Shown: in pieces, positions 9,668 to 20,483 of the stretch
How the letters are laid out: the number at the start of each line of letters is the position of its first letter
Numbering within the stretch: position 1 is the stretch's first letter
Origin: Edaphochlamys debaryana
Lineage: Eukaryota; Chlorophyta; Chlorophyceae; Chlamydomonadales
Direction of reading: 5' to 3'
Length of the DNA stretch: 64,000 bases
Assembly: GCA_016858145.1 (NCBI GenBank)
Contig: JAEHOE010000243.1
Location: forward strand, 16,434 to 80,433
Made by a program: the position numbers and the translations under genes
Notes under the pieces: model-generated
The model's database searches: none
What the model was told of the DNA's origin: nothing
Seen by the model: the letters and a program-made list of their open reading frames with translations, nothing else

Positions 9668-11063
9668 CGTGCCCCGCTCCGCCCCCCACCGGCCGAGCGC
9701 AGGCTTCTGCGGCGTGTGCGGCCTACGGACGGGCGTCCTGGACGTGCGGTGCGAGGTCTGCACGGTACCGGCGCATCGCCCCTGCCTGGGCCTGGGCGTT
9801 GGCGCCTACCCGGGAGGCTGGATGAAGTGCGCACGGTGCATATTGGCCGCCGCCGGCGTGCACACGTCGGCGGTGGGGGGCCCGGCGGGGGACCTGGCCA
9901 GCCTCACGGTCACGCTCCGCAGCGGCGCAGTCAGCGCAGGATCGGCCGCGTCGTACGAGACCCACCGCCGCCGGTACGTGCGCTGCTGCCACGATCTGGG
10001 TCTGCCGCCGGCGGCGGCGTTCCCTCCGGACCGGGATGGCGATCTCAACCCGGAGCTGGTGTGCCTGTTCATCGCCTGGCAAGTGCGGCGGGGGCTGGCC
10101 AACGACACCATCTCGGGGTCCGTCACGGCGCTCGCCGACTGGCAGCGGGGCCGTGGTGCGGCGGAGGCGGACAGAGTGTCGCGTCACCCGGCCGTCCAGT
10201 CTGCCCTCGCCCAGGCCCTGCGGCGACGGGCGCTAGCGCCGCCAGGGGCGGCGCTGTCGCGCAAGGCGCCCTTTCCGCTGGACCTGCTGGTGGTGCTCCT
10301 CGGCTGGCTGCGGCACCAGGCCAACGCAGATCCGGAGCGAAGGCGGGAGCGAGAGCAGGACGCAGCGTGGCTGACGGCGGGTTTCTTGGGCATGCTGAGG
10401 CGGAGCGAGCTAGCAGCGCTGCGGGTTGGCGACGTGACTGCCTCGCCAGGCGGCGGGGTGCGGCTGTTCATAGCCCGGAGCAAGACAGATCAGACAGCAC
10501 GAGGAGCGGAGGTATTCCTGGCCGAGCGGACGGCGTCCGGCATCCCCACCGCGCGCATTCTGCTGCGACACGTCGAGCGGCGGCGAACAGAGGGCGCGGG
10601 CACCGGAGCCCACTTGTTTGGTGCAGCCGGGGCGGCGGCGGCGTGGCACAAAGGCGCCTTCACCCGCCGGCTCAGGTCGCTGCTGTCGGCGGCGGGTGCC
10701 GCCGTACCCGCTCTGGGGCTGGCGCCGGAGCGCTACTCGGCCCACAGCCTACGGCACGGCGGCGCCACGGCAGCGGCGGAGGCGGGCGCCACGCTGGGGG
10801 AGATTATGGAGCACGGGCGCTGGCGGTCCCTAGCAGTGCGACGCTACGTGCATCTGTCAGCGGCCACCCGCATGCGCCTGACCGCCCGGGTCAGACGACA
10901 ACTGTGCAAGGGGGGTGCCAGCCTGGGCAGAGCGGGCCGGGCTGGTCAGGGCGGCGGGGGAGTGAGGGAGAGTTTGTGTGCCGGTTCTGGGCGGGGCCCC
11001 CGCCGCCCGTGTGTCTTTCCCCCCCTTTGCTGTTGCCCCGGGCGCCGGGGCGGGGGGTTGTAG
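9564..11063 (+). CDS. PHD finger-tyrosine recombinase (integrase) of DIRS-group element
   Basis: 499-codon frame, +1 relative to the RT frame and overlapping it by 104 nt. The first codon used here is GTG 9564; the first in-frame ATG lies inside the PHD finger, so the protein is probably made by frameshifting or splicing from Pol. Residues 49-92 form a C4HC3 PHD-type zinc finger: C49, C52, C63, C66, H71, C74, C89, C92. The recombinase follows: R280 (or R279) in GMLRRSEL, a Lys in ARSKTDQ, H394-x-x-R397 in AHSLRHGG, H417/W420 in EHGRW, and Y428 in AVRRYVHL as the nucleophile. All catalytic positions are present. Residues ~450-499 are encoded by repeat B1. The enzyme would join the circular cDNA to target DNA through a phosphotyrosine intermediate. 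Confidence 0.9.
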   Translation: MWFRSWPKEGPGAGHPGVTSRHRPRTTCWCYACRNVPRSAPHRPSAGFCGVCGLRTGVLDVRCEVCTVPAHRPCLGLGVGAYPGGWMKCARCILAAAGVHTSAVGGPAGDLASLTVTLRSGAVSAGSAASYETHRRRYVRCCHDLGLPPAAAFPPDRDGDLNPELVCLFIAWQVRRGLANDTISGSVTALADWQRGRGAAEADRVSRHPAVQSALAQALRRRALAPPGAALSRKAPFPLDLLVVLLGWLRHQANADPERRREREQDAAWLTAGFLGMLRRSELAALRVGDVTASPGGGVRLFIARSKTDQTARGAEVFLAERTASGIPTARILLRHVERRRTEGAGTGAHLFGAAGAAAAWHKGAFTRRLRSLLSAAGAAVPALGLAPERYSAHSLRHGGATAAAEAGATLGEIMEHGRWRSLAVRRYVHLSAATRMRLTARVRRQLCKGGASLGRAGRAGQGGGGVRESLCAGSGRGPRRPCVFPPLCCCPGRRGGGL

Positions 11064-11200
11064 CGTGGCGTTGAGAGTGTGAAAAGGCTTGGCAATTGGC
11101 GTTGCGACCGGCTGGGGGTATTCGAGAGCCGGCGAACGTTGGAGCGGTAGCAGTGTAAGGGGAGAGGGTCGACGAACGAGTCTCCGTACATGCACCAAAA
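10911..11200 (+). repeat. Split direct repeat B1
   Basis: 290 bp, starting GGGGGTGCCAGCC and ending TGCACCAAAA. Same as B3 (12571-12860). Its first part encodes the C-terminus of the tyrosine recombinase. Confidence 0.9.
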
Positions 11201-11671
11201 GGGACACTACGGAGCGCTCTCAGCGCGCCGAGGGGAGGTTTTGGGGCGTGTACGGCAGGGAGGAAGTGGGGCCTTGAACCCTTGGGAGGTAGATTAGGGG
11301 TTTGGGGGGGCGGGGCTGGAAGGGGGCCGGGGAGAAGGCAGGTTGGTGCGCCAAGGGCGGTACGGCAGGCTCGAACCGGCCCCGGTCGAAGCAGAGTTGA
11401 GGCCTGCTGGGGTACTAGTACTGTTCGATAGTTCGTTGTTGTCACGCATGCTGACCTCGGTGGACGCGTTCTGACGGCTCACGCGTGTTGATTGGGACCG
11501 CTGCAGGTGAGCGTAGGCAAGGTCCGGTGGGAGTACTGTTCGATAGTTCGTTGTTGTTACGCATGCTGACCTCGGTGGACGCGTTCTGACGGCTCACGCG
11601 TGTTGATTGGGACCGCTGCAGAACACGCCCGGGCGCCAGAGCTTGCGGCCGCCCTGCGGCGCGCTTCGCTC
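11201..11671 (+). repeat. Split direct repeat A2
   Basis: 471 bp, starting GGGACACTACGG directly after B1. Differs from A1 by the 115-bp segment at 11507-11621. Confidence 0.9.
11507..11621 (+). other. Intron-like 115-bp segment in A2, absent from A1
   Basis: Bounded CTGCAG|GTGAGCG and CCGCTGCAG|AACACG, a GT...AG segment with strong algal-type splice signals. It contains a second copy of the ~87 bp that precede it. In A1 the two sides are joined exactly (2117|2118). Splicing before reverse transcription, or recombination between the two ~87-bp copies, would give the same product. Confidence 0.5.
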
Positions 11672-11696
11672 GCCCACCCACCCACCCTGGGCGCCC

Positions 11697-12074
11697 GGGG
11701 GTGCCAGCCTGGGCAGAGCGGGCCGGGCTGGTCAGGGCGGCGGGGGAGTGAGGGAGAGTTTGTGTGCCGGTTCTGGGCGGGGCCCCCGCCGCCCGTGTGG
11801 GCAGAGCGGGCCGGGCTGGTCAGGGCGGCGGGGGAGTGAGGGAGAGTTTGTGTGCCGGTTCTGGGCGGGGCCCCCGCCGCCCGTGTGTCTTTCCCCCCCT
11901 TTGCTGTTGCCCCGGGCGCCGGGGCGGGGGGTTGTAGCGTGGCGTTGAGAGTGTGAAAAGGCTTGGCAATTGGCGTTGCGACCGGCTGGGGGTATTCGAG
12001 AGCCGGCGAACGTTGGAGCGGTAGCAGTGTAAGGGGAGAGGGTCGACGAACGAGTCTCCGTACATGCACCAAAA
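11697..12074 (+). repeat. Split direct repeat B2, with internal 88-bp duplication
   Basis: Matches B1 but is 378 bp long, because a GC-rich stretch (from GGGCAGAGCGGGCC to CGCCCGTGTG) occurs twice in tandem at about 11711-11885. Confidence 0.88.
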
Positions 12075-12545
12075 GGGACACTACGGAGCGCTCTCAGCGC
12101 GCCGAGGGGAGGTTTTGGGGCGTGTACGGCAGGGAGGAAGTGGGGCCTTGAACCCTTGGGAGGTAGATTAGGGGTTTGGGGGGGCGGGGCTGGAAGGGGG
12201 CCGGGGAGAAGGCGGGTTGGTGCGCCAAGGGCGGTACGGCAGGCTCGAACCGGCCCCGGTCGAAGCAGAGTTGAGTCCTGCTGGGGTACTAGTACTGTTC
12301 GATAGTTCGTTGTTGTCACGCATGCTGACCTCGGTGGACGCGTTCTGACGGCTCACGCGTGTTGATTGGGACCGCTGCAGGTGAGCGTAGGCAAGGTCCG
12401 GTGGGAGTACTGTTCGATAGTTCGTTGTTGTTACGCATGCTGACCTCGGTGGACGCGTTCTGACGGCTCACGCGTGTTGATTGGGACCGCTGCAGAACAC
12501 GCCCGGGCGCCAGAGCTTGCGGCCGCCCTGCGGCGCGCTTCGCTC
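12075..12545 (+). repeat. Split direct repeat A3 (extra copy)
   Basis: 471-bp near-copy of A2, including the intron-like segment at 12381-12495. Typical split-direct-repeat elements stop after B2, so A3-B3 is an extra unit. Confidence 0.9.
12381..12495 (+). other. Intron-like 115-bp segment in A3
   Basis: Same GTGAGC...CTGCAG segment and same boundaries as at 11507-11621. Confidence 0.5.
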
Positions 12546-12570
12546 GCCCACCCACCCACCCTGGGCGCCC

Positions 12571-12860
12571 GGGGGTGCCAGCCTGGGCAGAGCGGGCCGG
12601 GCTGGTCAGGGCGGCGGGGGAGTGAGGGAGAGTTTGTGTGCCGGTTCTGGGCGGGGCCCCCGCCGCCCGTGTGTCTTTCCCCCCCTTTGCTGTTGCCCCG
12701 GGCGCCGGGGCGGGGGGTTGTAGCGTGGCGTTGAGAGTGTGAAAAGGCTTGGCAATTGGCGTTGCGACCGGCTGGGGGTATTCGAGAGCCGGCGAACGTT
12801 GGAGCGGTAGCAGTGTAAGGGGAGAGGGTCGACGAACGAGTCTCCGTACATGCACCAAAA
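12571..12860 (+). repeat. Split direct repeat B3 (right terminus of the element)
   Basis: 290 bp ending TGCACCAAAA, directly followed by satellite sequence TGAAACGTAGG. Confidence 0.9.
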
Positions 12861-14806
12861 TGAAACGTAGGAGGCGGCCGGGGCGAGGTCGCGAGACTGG
12901 GCGAGTCGCAGAGGCGCAATAGGAAGGGGAAACAAGCGTGTGAGCGACCATCATCATCTATGACCAGGTGTTGAAAAGCCCGACTGATGTGGAAGGCCCA
13001 GGTTGCGCACCGACATCGCGGTCGTGGTGGGCGTGCGGCCGAGCCCTCCCTGGACTCGGCCCCCGCCCAGGCCAGCAAGACAAGTAAGTGTCCTCGCCAT
13101 GCACGCGCGCTCCCGAGGCATGGACCTCATACCAGCGACGATCGGTGCACGGCGCCTAACCCCGCACGCAAACGGGAAGGGGTGCAAGACAGGGACCCCG
13201 AGGCGACGACCCGAACGCACCACCAGGCCGCCAGAAGCCAGACCACCCCTCAAGTCCGCAATGCGCAACAGCGCCCCTGCACCCGGCCCGAGGTTCCCCT
13301 CTGCCAGGGCAGCAGGAGAACGGCAGCAGGCCGCAGCCGCGCCTACCCCCACCTTGCCCCCGTCGCCCTGATGACAAACATGCGTGTAGAACAACATCAA
13401 CGTGTTCCGCAAACTACGCAACCATGGGTACGCCAGGCCAGAGAGCCGCTAACCGCCCAGCATTCCTCACGCAATGCCACGGCGAAGCCCTTGCAGGCAG
13501 CCTCCGCCATCCCAGAGAGCGACACAAGGGGAAGCCCGGCAGCATAGAGGCGTCTAGAGACGCCGTGCACAGCAGCACACGGCCAGTACAATGCTGCAAC
13601 GCCACGCCACGGCGACAGAACCCTGCAGACGCGGGCCCTGAGCTCTCGCTCCACTCGAGGCCACAACTGAGCGAGCGCACAACCCGGCAGCAACGCAAGA
13701 CCCCTCCGCTCCAAGATCCCCGTGCTGTACACACCTCCACCGCATGCCGTGGCGCCCCGGACGCCTGCACAAGCTGCCGTGCACCACGGCGCGGCCAGGC
13801 TGCCACCCGCAGTCTTCAGCAACCCCGTGCACGGCCTACCCTCTCCCCCCAGTGGCTGTGCACCACCAGGCACCAGCTTGTCCGCCCTTGATAGCAGCGG
13901 CGCCAAGCACGCCCTCAACGGACCTTGTCGCACAGTCTCGTCAAGGCCAGACGGCCAAGCCGCCTCTGCTCCTCCAAGCTGCGGGGGGGGGCGCCCGCGC
14001 TACGTACCGCTCACGCCGCATACCTGCAGGTAAGGCCCAGCGAACCCTGCAGCTGGGCGCAGGAGGGCAAACACTTCAGCCCGTGAGCTGGGTGTGCGTC
14101 CAGAGCCGGCCGTGGGACCAGAGCACGAGCCCCCTCACGGGCCGCGGCCGCTGCAGCGTGTGGCTCCGCCACAGGCCACAGCCGCGCGCGTCCGACGAGT
14201 ACAGCCCGCCGCGGAGCGCCAGACCCCACTCATCAGCAGCTGCGCTTGCTCCTGCCCCTTGTTGTTGTTGTTGTTACACGGTCAAGGGCATCAGCCGTGA
14301 ACTCCCATACGGGCCGTGGGCCCTTGACACCGAATCACCTGGACCAAACCCCCAAGCTGCTGAAAGCTTGCTGCTGCGACGCGTCGCCCAGAAAGCGCAA
14401 GGTGCAAGGCCCGGGGGCGGGCTGTGGGGGCTTGCCCCCAACTCATTGATGGCCCTCGTCGGACCCCCAGAAGCGCGGTCTCTTGCCAGACCTTGTGCAA
14501 GCCCTTCACCGCGGGTCACAACACCTTCCGGACTGCTGCTGGCGGCAGCCGCGCGTGGCGCTCCGTGCTCCCGCGCGAACGTCGATCGACCAAGGCCGCT
14601 TGGCACGCGCGAGCACCCTTGTCGAGCAGCAGAGTAGTAGCCAGATGAATCAGCTATTATGTAGAGCAAGCGACCAGACGTCGCGTGTAAGTCGTTGCGA
14701 TGGCGCGAAGCCTCCGCTTCTTTATTGCGCCGTCACAGCGAGCGCTTTGCTTGAGGCCTACTACGTTCTACTTAAAGCCCGATACCCGTAGGTGCATCTA
14801 CCAAAC
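12861..14806 (+). repeat. Satellite monomer m1 (1946 bp)
   Basis: First monomer right of the DIRS element. It lacks the CTGAG insertion and reads ACTCATTGATGG, as do m2-m5. Confidence 0.92.
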
Positions 14807-16866
14807 TGAAACGTAGGAGGCGGCCGGGGCGAGGTCGCGAGACTGGGCGACTCGCAGAGGCGCAATAGGAAGGGGAAACAAGCGTGTGAGCGACCATCAT
14901 CATCTATGACCAGGTGTTGAAAAGCCCGACTGATGTGGAAGGCCCAGGTTGCGCACCGACATCGCGGTCGTGGTGGGCGTGCGGCCGAGCCCTCCCTGGA
15001 CTCAGGCCCCCGCCCAGGCCAGCAAGACAAGTAAGTGTCCTCGCCATGCACGCGCGCTCCCGAGGCATGGACCTCATACCAGCGACGATCGGTGCACGGC
15101 GCCTAACCCCGCACGCAAACGGGAAGGGGTGCAAGACAGGGACCCCGAGGCGACGACCCGAACGCACCACCAGGCCGCCAGAAGCCAGACCACCCCTCAA
15201 GTCCGCAATGCGCAACAGCGCCCCTGCACCCGGCCCGAGGTTCCCCTCTGCCAGGGCAGCACGAGAACGGCAGCAGACCGCAGCCGCGCCTACCCCCACC
15301 TTGCCCCCGTCGCCCTGATGACAAACATGCGTGTAGAACAACATCAACGTGTTCCGCAAACTACGCAGCCTCGTTGTGTAGACCTCAAGGGCGCGCGGGC
15401 TCTCGCGCCGTGTTGGTTGCACTGTTGGCGCCATGTCTGCTGAGCGAGGCCTCACTTCATCAGCCGTAGCCACCGTGAGGGCCATGGGTACGCCAGGCCA
15501 GAGAGCCGCTAACCGCCCAGCATTCCTCACGCAATGCCACGGCGAAGCCCTTGCAGGCAGCCTCCGCCATCCCAGAGAGCGACACAAGGGGAAGCCCGGC
15601 AGCATAGAGGGGTCTAGAGACGCCGTGCACAGCAGCACATGGCCAGTACAATGCTGCAACGCCACGCCACGGCGACAGAACCCTGCAGACGCGGGCCCTG
15701 AGCTCTCGCTCCACTCGAGGCCACAACTGAGCGAGCGCACAACCCGGCAGCAACGCAAGACCCCTCCGCTCCAAGATCCCCGTGCTGTACACACCTCCAC
15801 CGCATGCCGTGGCGCCCCGGACGCCTGCACAAGCTGCCGTGCACCACGGCGCGGCCAGGCTGCCACCCGCAGTCTTCAGCAACCCCGTGCACGGCCTACC
15901 CTCTCCCCCCAGTGGCTGTGCACCACCAGGCACCAGCTTGTCCGCCCTTGATAGCAGCGGCGCCAAGCACGCCCTCAACGGACCTTGTCGCACAGTCTCG
16001 TCAAGGCCAGACGGCCAAGCCGCCTCTGCTCCTCCAAGCTGCGGGGGGGGGCGCCCGCGCTACGTACCGCTCACGCCGCATACCTGCAGGTAAGGCCCAG
16101 CGAACCCTGCAGCTGGGCGCAGGAGGGCAAACACTTCAGCCCGTGAGCTGGGTGTGCGTCCAGAGCCGGCCGTGGGACCAGAGCACGAGCCCCCTCACGG
16201 GCCGCGGCCGCTGCAGCGTGTGGCTCCGCCACAGGCCACAGCCGCGCGCGTCCGACGAGTACAGCCCGCCGCGGAGCGCCAGACCCCACTCATCAGCAGC
16301 TGCGCTTGCTCCTGCCCCTTGTTGTTGTTGTTGTTACACGGTCAAGGGCATCAGCCGTGAACTCCCATACGGGCCGTGGGCCCTTGACACCGAATCACCT
16401 GGACCAAACCCCCAAGCTGCTGAAAGCTTGCTGCTGCGACGCGTCGCCCAGAAAGCGCAAGGTGCAAGGCCCGGGGGCGGGCTGTGGGGGCTTGCCCCCA
16501 ACTCATTGATGGCCCTCGTCGGACCCCCAGAAGCGCGGTCTCTTGCCAGACCTTGTGCAAGCCCTTCACCGCGGGTCACAACACCTTCCGGACTGCTGCT
16601 GGCGGCAGCCGCGCGTGGCGCTCCGTGCTCCCGCGCGAACGTCGATCGACCAAGGCCGCTTGGCACGCGCGAGCGCCCTTGTCGAGCAGCAGAGTAGTAG
16701 CCAGATGAATCAGCTATTATGTAGAGCAAGCGACCAGACGTCGCGTGTAAGTCGTTGCGATGGCGCGAAGCCTCCGCTTCTTTATTGCGCCGTCACAGCG
16801 AGCGCTTTGCTTGAGGCCTACTACGTTCTACTTAAAGCCCGATACCCGTAGGTGCATCTACCAAAC
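14807..16866 (+). repeat. Satellite monomer m2 (2060 bp)
   Basis: Like m1, but with a private ~114-bp insertion at about 15370-15482 between ACTACGCAGCC and ATGGGTACGCC. Confidence 0.92.
15370..15482. other. Private insertion in monomer m2
   Basis: About 114 bp (TCGTTGTGTAGACC ... ACCGTGAGGGCC) absent from all other monomers in the window. It is possibly flanked by GCC on both sides. No TIRs or coding content seen; origin unknown. Confidence 0.7.
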
Positions 16867-18674
16867 TGAAACGTAGGAGGCGGCCGGGGCGAGGTCGCGA
16901 GACTGGGCGAGTCGCAGAGGCGCAATAGGAAGGGGAAACAAGCGTGTGAGCGACCATCATCATCTATGACCAGGTGTTGAAAAGCCCGACTGATGTGGAA
17001 GGCCCAGGTTGCGCACCGACATCGCGGTCGTGGTGGGCGTGCGGCCGAGCCCTCCCTGGACTCAGGCCCCCGCCCAGGCCAGCAAGACAAGTAAGTGTCC
17101 TCGCCATGCACGCGCGCTCCCGAGGCATGGACCTCATACCAGCGACGATCGGTGCACGGCGCCTAACCCCGCACGCAAACGGGAAGGGGTGCAAGACAGG
17201 GACCCCGAGGCGACGACCCGAACGCACCACCAGGCCGCCAGAAGCCAGACCACCCCTCAAGTCCGCAATGCGCAACAGCGCCCCTGCACCCGGCCCGAGG
17301 TTCCCCTCTGCCAGGGCAGCAGGAGAACGGCAGCAGGCCGCAGCCGCGCCTACCCCCACCTTGCCCCCGTCGCCCTGATGACAAACATGCGTGTAGAACA
17401 ACATCAACGTGTTCCGCAAACTACGCAGCCATGGGTACGCCAGGCCAGAGAGCCGCTAACCGCCCAGCATTCCTCACGCAATGCCACGGCGAAGCCCTTG
17501 CAGGCAGCCTCCGCCATCCCAGAGAGCGACACAAGGGGAAGCCCGGCAGCATAGAGGCGTCTAGAGACGCCGTGCACAGCAGCACACGGCCAGTACAATG
17601 CTGCAACGCCACGCCACGGCGACAGAACCCTGCAGACGCGGGCCCTGAGCTCTCGCTCCACTCGAGGCCACAACTGAGCGAGCGCACAACCCGGCAGCAA
17701 CGCAAGACCCCTCCGCTCCAAGATCCCCGTGCTGTACACACCTCCACCGCATGCCGTGGCGCCCCGGACGCCTGCACAAGCTGCCGTGCACCACGGCGCG
17801 GCCAGGCTGCCACCCGCAGTCTTCAGCAACCCCGTGCACGGCCTACCCTCTCCCCCCAGTGGCTGTGCACCACCAGGCACCAGCTGGATACCTGCAGGTA
17901 AGGCCCAGCGAACCCTGCAGCTGGGCGCAGGAGGGCAAACACTTCAGCCCGTGAGCTGGGTGTGCGTCCAGAGCCGGCCGTGGGACCAGAGCACGAGCCC
18001 CCTCACGGGCCGCGGCCGCTGCAGCGTGTGGCTCCGCCACAGGCCACAGCCGCGCGCGTCCGACGAGTACAGCCCGCCGCGGAGCGCCAGACCCCACTCA
18101 TCAGCAGCTGCGCTTGCTCCTGCCCCTTGTTGTTGTTGTTGTTACACGGTCAAGGGCATCAGCCGTGAACTCCCATACGGGCCGTGGGCCCTTGACACCG
18201 AATCACCTGGACCAAACCCCCAAGCTGCTGAAAGCTTGCTGCTGCGACGCGTCGCCCAGAAAGCGCAAGGTGCAAGGCCCGGGGGCGGGCTGTGGGGGCT
18301 TGCCCCCAACTCATTGATGGCCCTCGTCGGACCCCCAGAAGCGCGGTCTCTTGCCAGACCTTGTGCAAGCCCTTCACCGCGGGTCACAACACCTTCCGGA
18401 CTGCTGCTGGCGGCAGCCGCGCGTGGCGCTCCGTGCTCCCGCGCGAACGTCGATCGACCAAGGCCGCTTGGCACGCGCGAGCGCCCTTGTCGAGCAGCAG
18501 AGTAGTAGCCAGATGAATCAGCTATTATGTAGAGCAAGCGACCAGACGTCGCGTGTAAGTCGTTGCGATGGCGCGAAGCCTCCGCTTCTTTATTGCGCCG
18601 TCACAGCGAGCGCTTTGCTTGAGGCCTACTACGTTCTACTTAAAGCCCGATACCCGTAGGTGCATCTACCAAAC
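16867..18674 (+). repeat. Satellite monomer m3 (1808 bp, deletion variant)
   Basis: Lacks ~139 bp, with CACCAGCTT...CATACCTGCAGG reduced to CACCAGCTGGATACCTGCAGG-type sequence near 17885. Almost identical to m4. Confidence 0.92.
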
Positions 18675-20483
18675 TGAAACGTAGGAGGCGGCCGGGGCGA
18701 GGTCGCGAGACTGGGCGAGTCGCAGAGGCGCAATAGGAAGGGGAAACAAGCGTGTGAGCGACCATCATCATCTATGACCAGGTGTTGAAAAGCCCGACTG
18801 ATGTGGAAGGCCCAGGTTGCGCACCGACATCGCGGTCGTGGTGGGCGTGCGGCCGAGCCCTCCCTGGACTCAGGCCCCCGCCCAGGCCAGCAAGACAAGT
18901 AAGTGTCCTCGCCATGCACGCGCGCTCCCGAGGCATGGACCTCATACCAGCGACGATCGGTGCACGGCGCCTAACCCCGCACGCAAACGGGAAGGGGTGC
19001 AAGACAGGGACCCCGAGGCGACGACCCGAACGCACCACCAGGCCGCCAGAAGCCAGACCACCCCTCAAGTCCGCAATGCGCAACAGCGCCCCTGCACCCG
19101 GCCCGAGGTTCCCCTCTGCCAGGGCAGCAGGAGAACGGCAGCAGGCCGCAGCCGCGCCTACCCCCACCTTGCCCCCGTCGCCCTGATGACAAACATGCGT
19201 GTAGAACAACATCAACGTGTTCCGCAAACTACGCAGCCATGGGTACGCCAGGCCAGAGAGCCGCTAACCGCCCAGCATTCCTCACGCAATGCCACGGCGA
19301 AGCCCTTGCAGGCAGCCTCCGCCATCCCAGAGAGCGACACAAGGGGAAGCCCGGCAGCATAGAGGCGTCTAGAGACGCCGTGCACAGCAGCACACGGCCA
19401 GTACAATGCTGCAACGCCACGCCACGGCGACAGAACCCTGCAGACGCGGGCCCTGAGCTCTCGCTCCACTCGAGGCCACAACTGAGCGAGCGCACAACCC
19501 GGCAGCAACGCAAGACCCCTCCGCTCCAAGATCCCCGTGCTGTACACACCTCCACCGCATGCCGTGGCGCCCCGGACGCCTGCACAAGCTGCCGTGCACC
19601 ACGGCGCGGCCAGGCTGCCACCCGCAGTCTTCAGCAACCCCGTGCACGGCCTACCCTCTCCCCCCAGTGGCTGTGCACCACCAGGCACCAGCTGGATACC
19701 TGCAGGTAAGGCCCAGCGAACCCTGCAGCTGGGCGCAGGAGGGCAAACACTTCAGCCCGTGAGCTGGGTGTGCGTCCAGAGCCGGCCGTGGGACCAGAGC
19801 ACGAGCCCCCTCACGGGCCGCGGCCCGCTGCAGCGTGTGGCTCCGCCACAGGCCACAGCCGCGCGCGTCCGACGAGTACAGCCCGCCGCGGAGCGCCAGA
19901 CCCCACTCATCAGCAGCTGCGCTTGCTCCTGCCCCTTGTTGTTGTTGTTGTTACACGGTCAAGGGCATCAGCCGTGAACTCCCATACGGGCCGTGGGCCC
20001 TTGACACCGAATCACCTGGACCAAACCCCCAAGCTGCTGAAAGCTTGCTGCTGCGACGCGTCGCCCAGAAAGCGCAAGGTGCAAGGCCCGGGGGCGGGCT
20101 GTGGGGGCTTGCCCCCAACTCATTGATGGCCCTCGTCGGACCCCCAGAAGCGCGGTCTCTTGCCAGACCTTGTGCAAGCCCTTCACCGCGGGTCACAACA
20201 CCTTCCGGACTGCTGCTGGCGGCAGCCGCGCGTGGCGCTCCGTGCTCCCGCGCGAACGTCGATCGACCAAGGCCGCTTGGCACGCGCGAGCGCCCTTGTC
20301 GAGCAGCAGAGTAGTAGCCAGATGAATCAGCTATTATGTAGAGCAAGCGACCAGACGTCGCGTGTAAGTCGTTGCGATGGCGCGAAGCCTTCGCTTCTTT
20401 ATTGCGCCGTCACAGCGAGCGCCTTGCTTGAGGCCTACTACGTTCTACTTAAAGCCCGATACCCGTAGGTGCATCTACTAAAC
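18675..20483 (+). repeat. Satellite monomer m4 (1809 bp, deletion variant)
   Basis: Carries the same ~139-bp deletion as m3 (near 19693) and differs from it at only a few positions seen by eye (for example an extra C near 19825). Probably a recent tandem duplicate of m3. Confidence 0.92.

Larger units (their letters stand above)
1812..12860 (+). mobile_element. DIRS/PAT-group tyrosine-recombinase retrotransposon
   Basis: A complete but disrupted element of about 11 kb, 8.7 kb without the inserted solo LTR. Left to right it holds terminal repeat A1, a Gag gene with a CCHC zinc knuckle, RT/RNase H, a PHD-tyrosine recombinase, and a tail of split direct repeats B1-A2-B2-A3-B3. The left junction is CTACCAAAC|GGGACACTAC and the right is GCACCAAAA|TGAAACGTAG. 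Intact satellite copies read CTACCAAACTGAAACG, so nothing was duplicated or lost, as expected for a tyrosine recombinase. All genes are on one strand and no inverted terminal repeats were seen. This fits the PAT/TOC3 arrangement better than DIRS-1, or Kangaroo with its inverted recombinase gene. Subgroup assignment is inference. Confidence 0.9.

Noticed and set aside
1812..12860. Crypton (DNA transposon with tyrosine recombinase) or Kangaroo-type element
   Set aside because: Presence of Gag, RT and RNase H excludes a Crypton. The recombinase is on the same strand as RT, unlike the inverted arrangement of Kangaroo.
13397..13933. 178-codon minus-strand frame conserved in most monomers
   Set aside because: Mirrors the plus-strand open frames. 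Conservation equals that of the whole unit, and it is altered by insertions in m7-m10. No motif recognised.
13744..14637. 297-codon frame (and similar 129/182-codon frames) repeated in satellite monomers as a protein-coding gene
   Set aside because: The 5-bp CTGAG indel and other non-triplet indels break it in several copies, long frames occur on both strands at once, and there is no recognisable domain. Best explained by GC-rich sequence with few stops.
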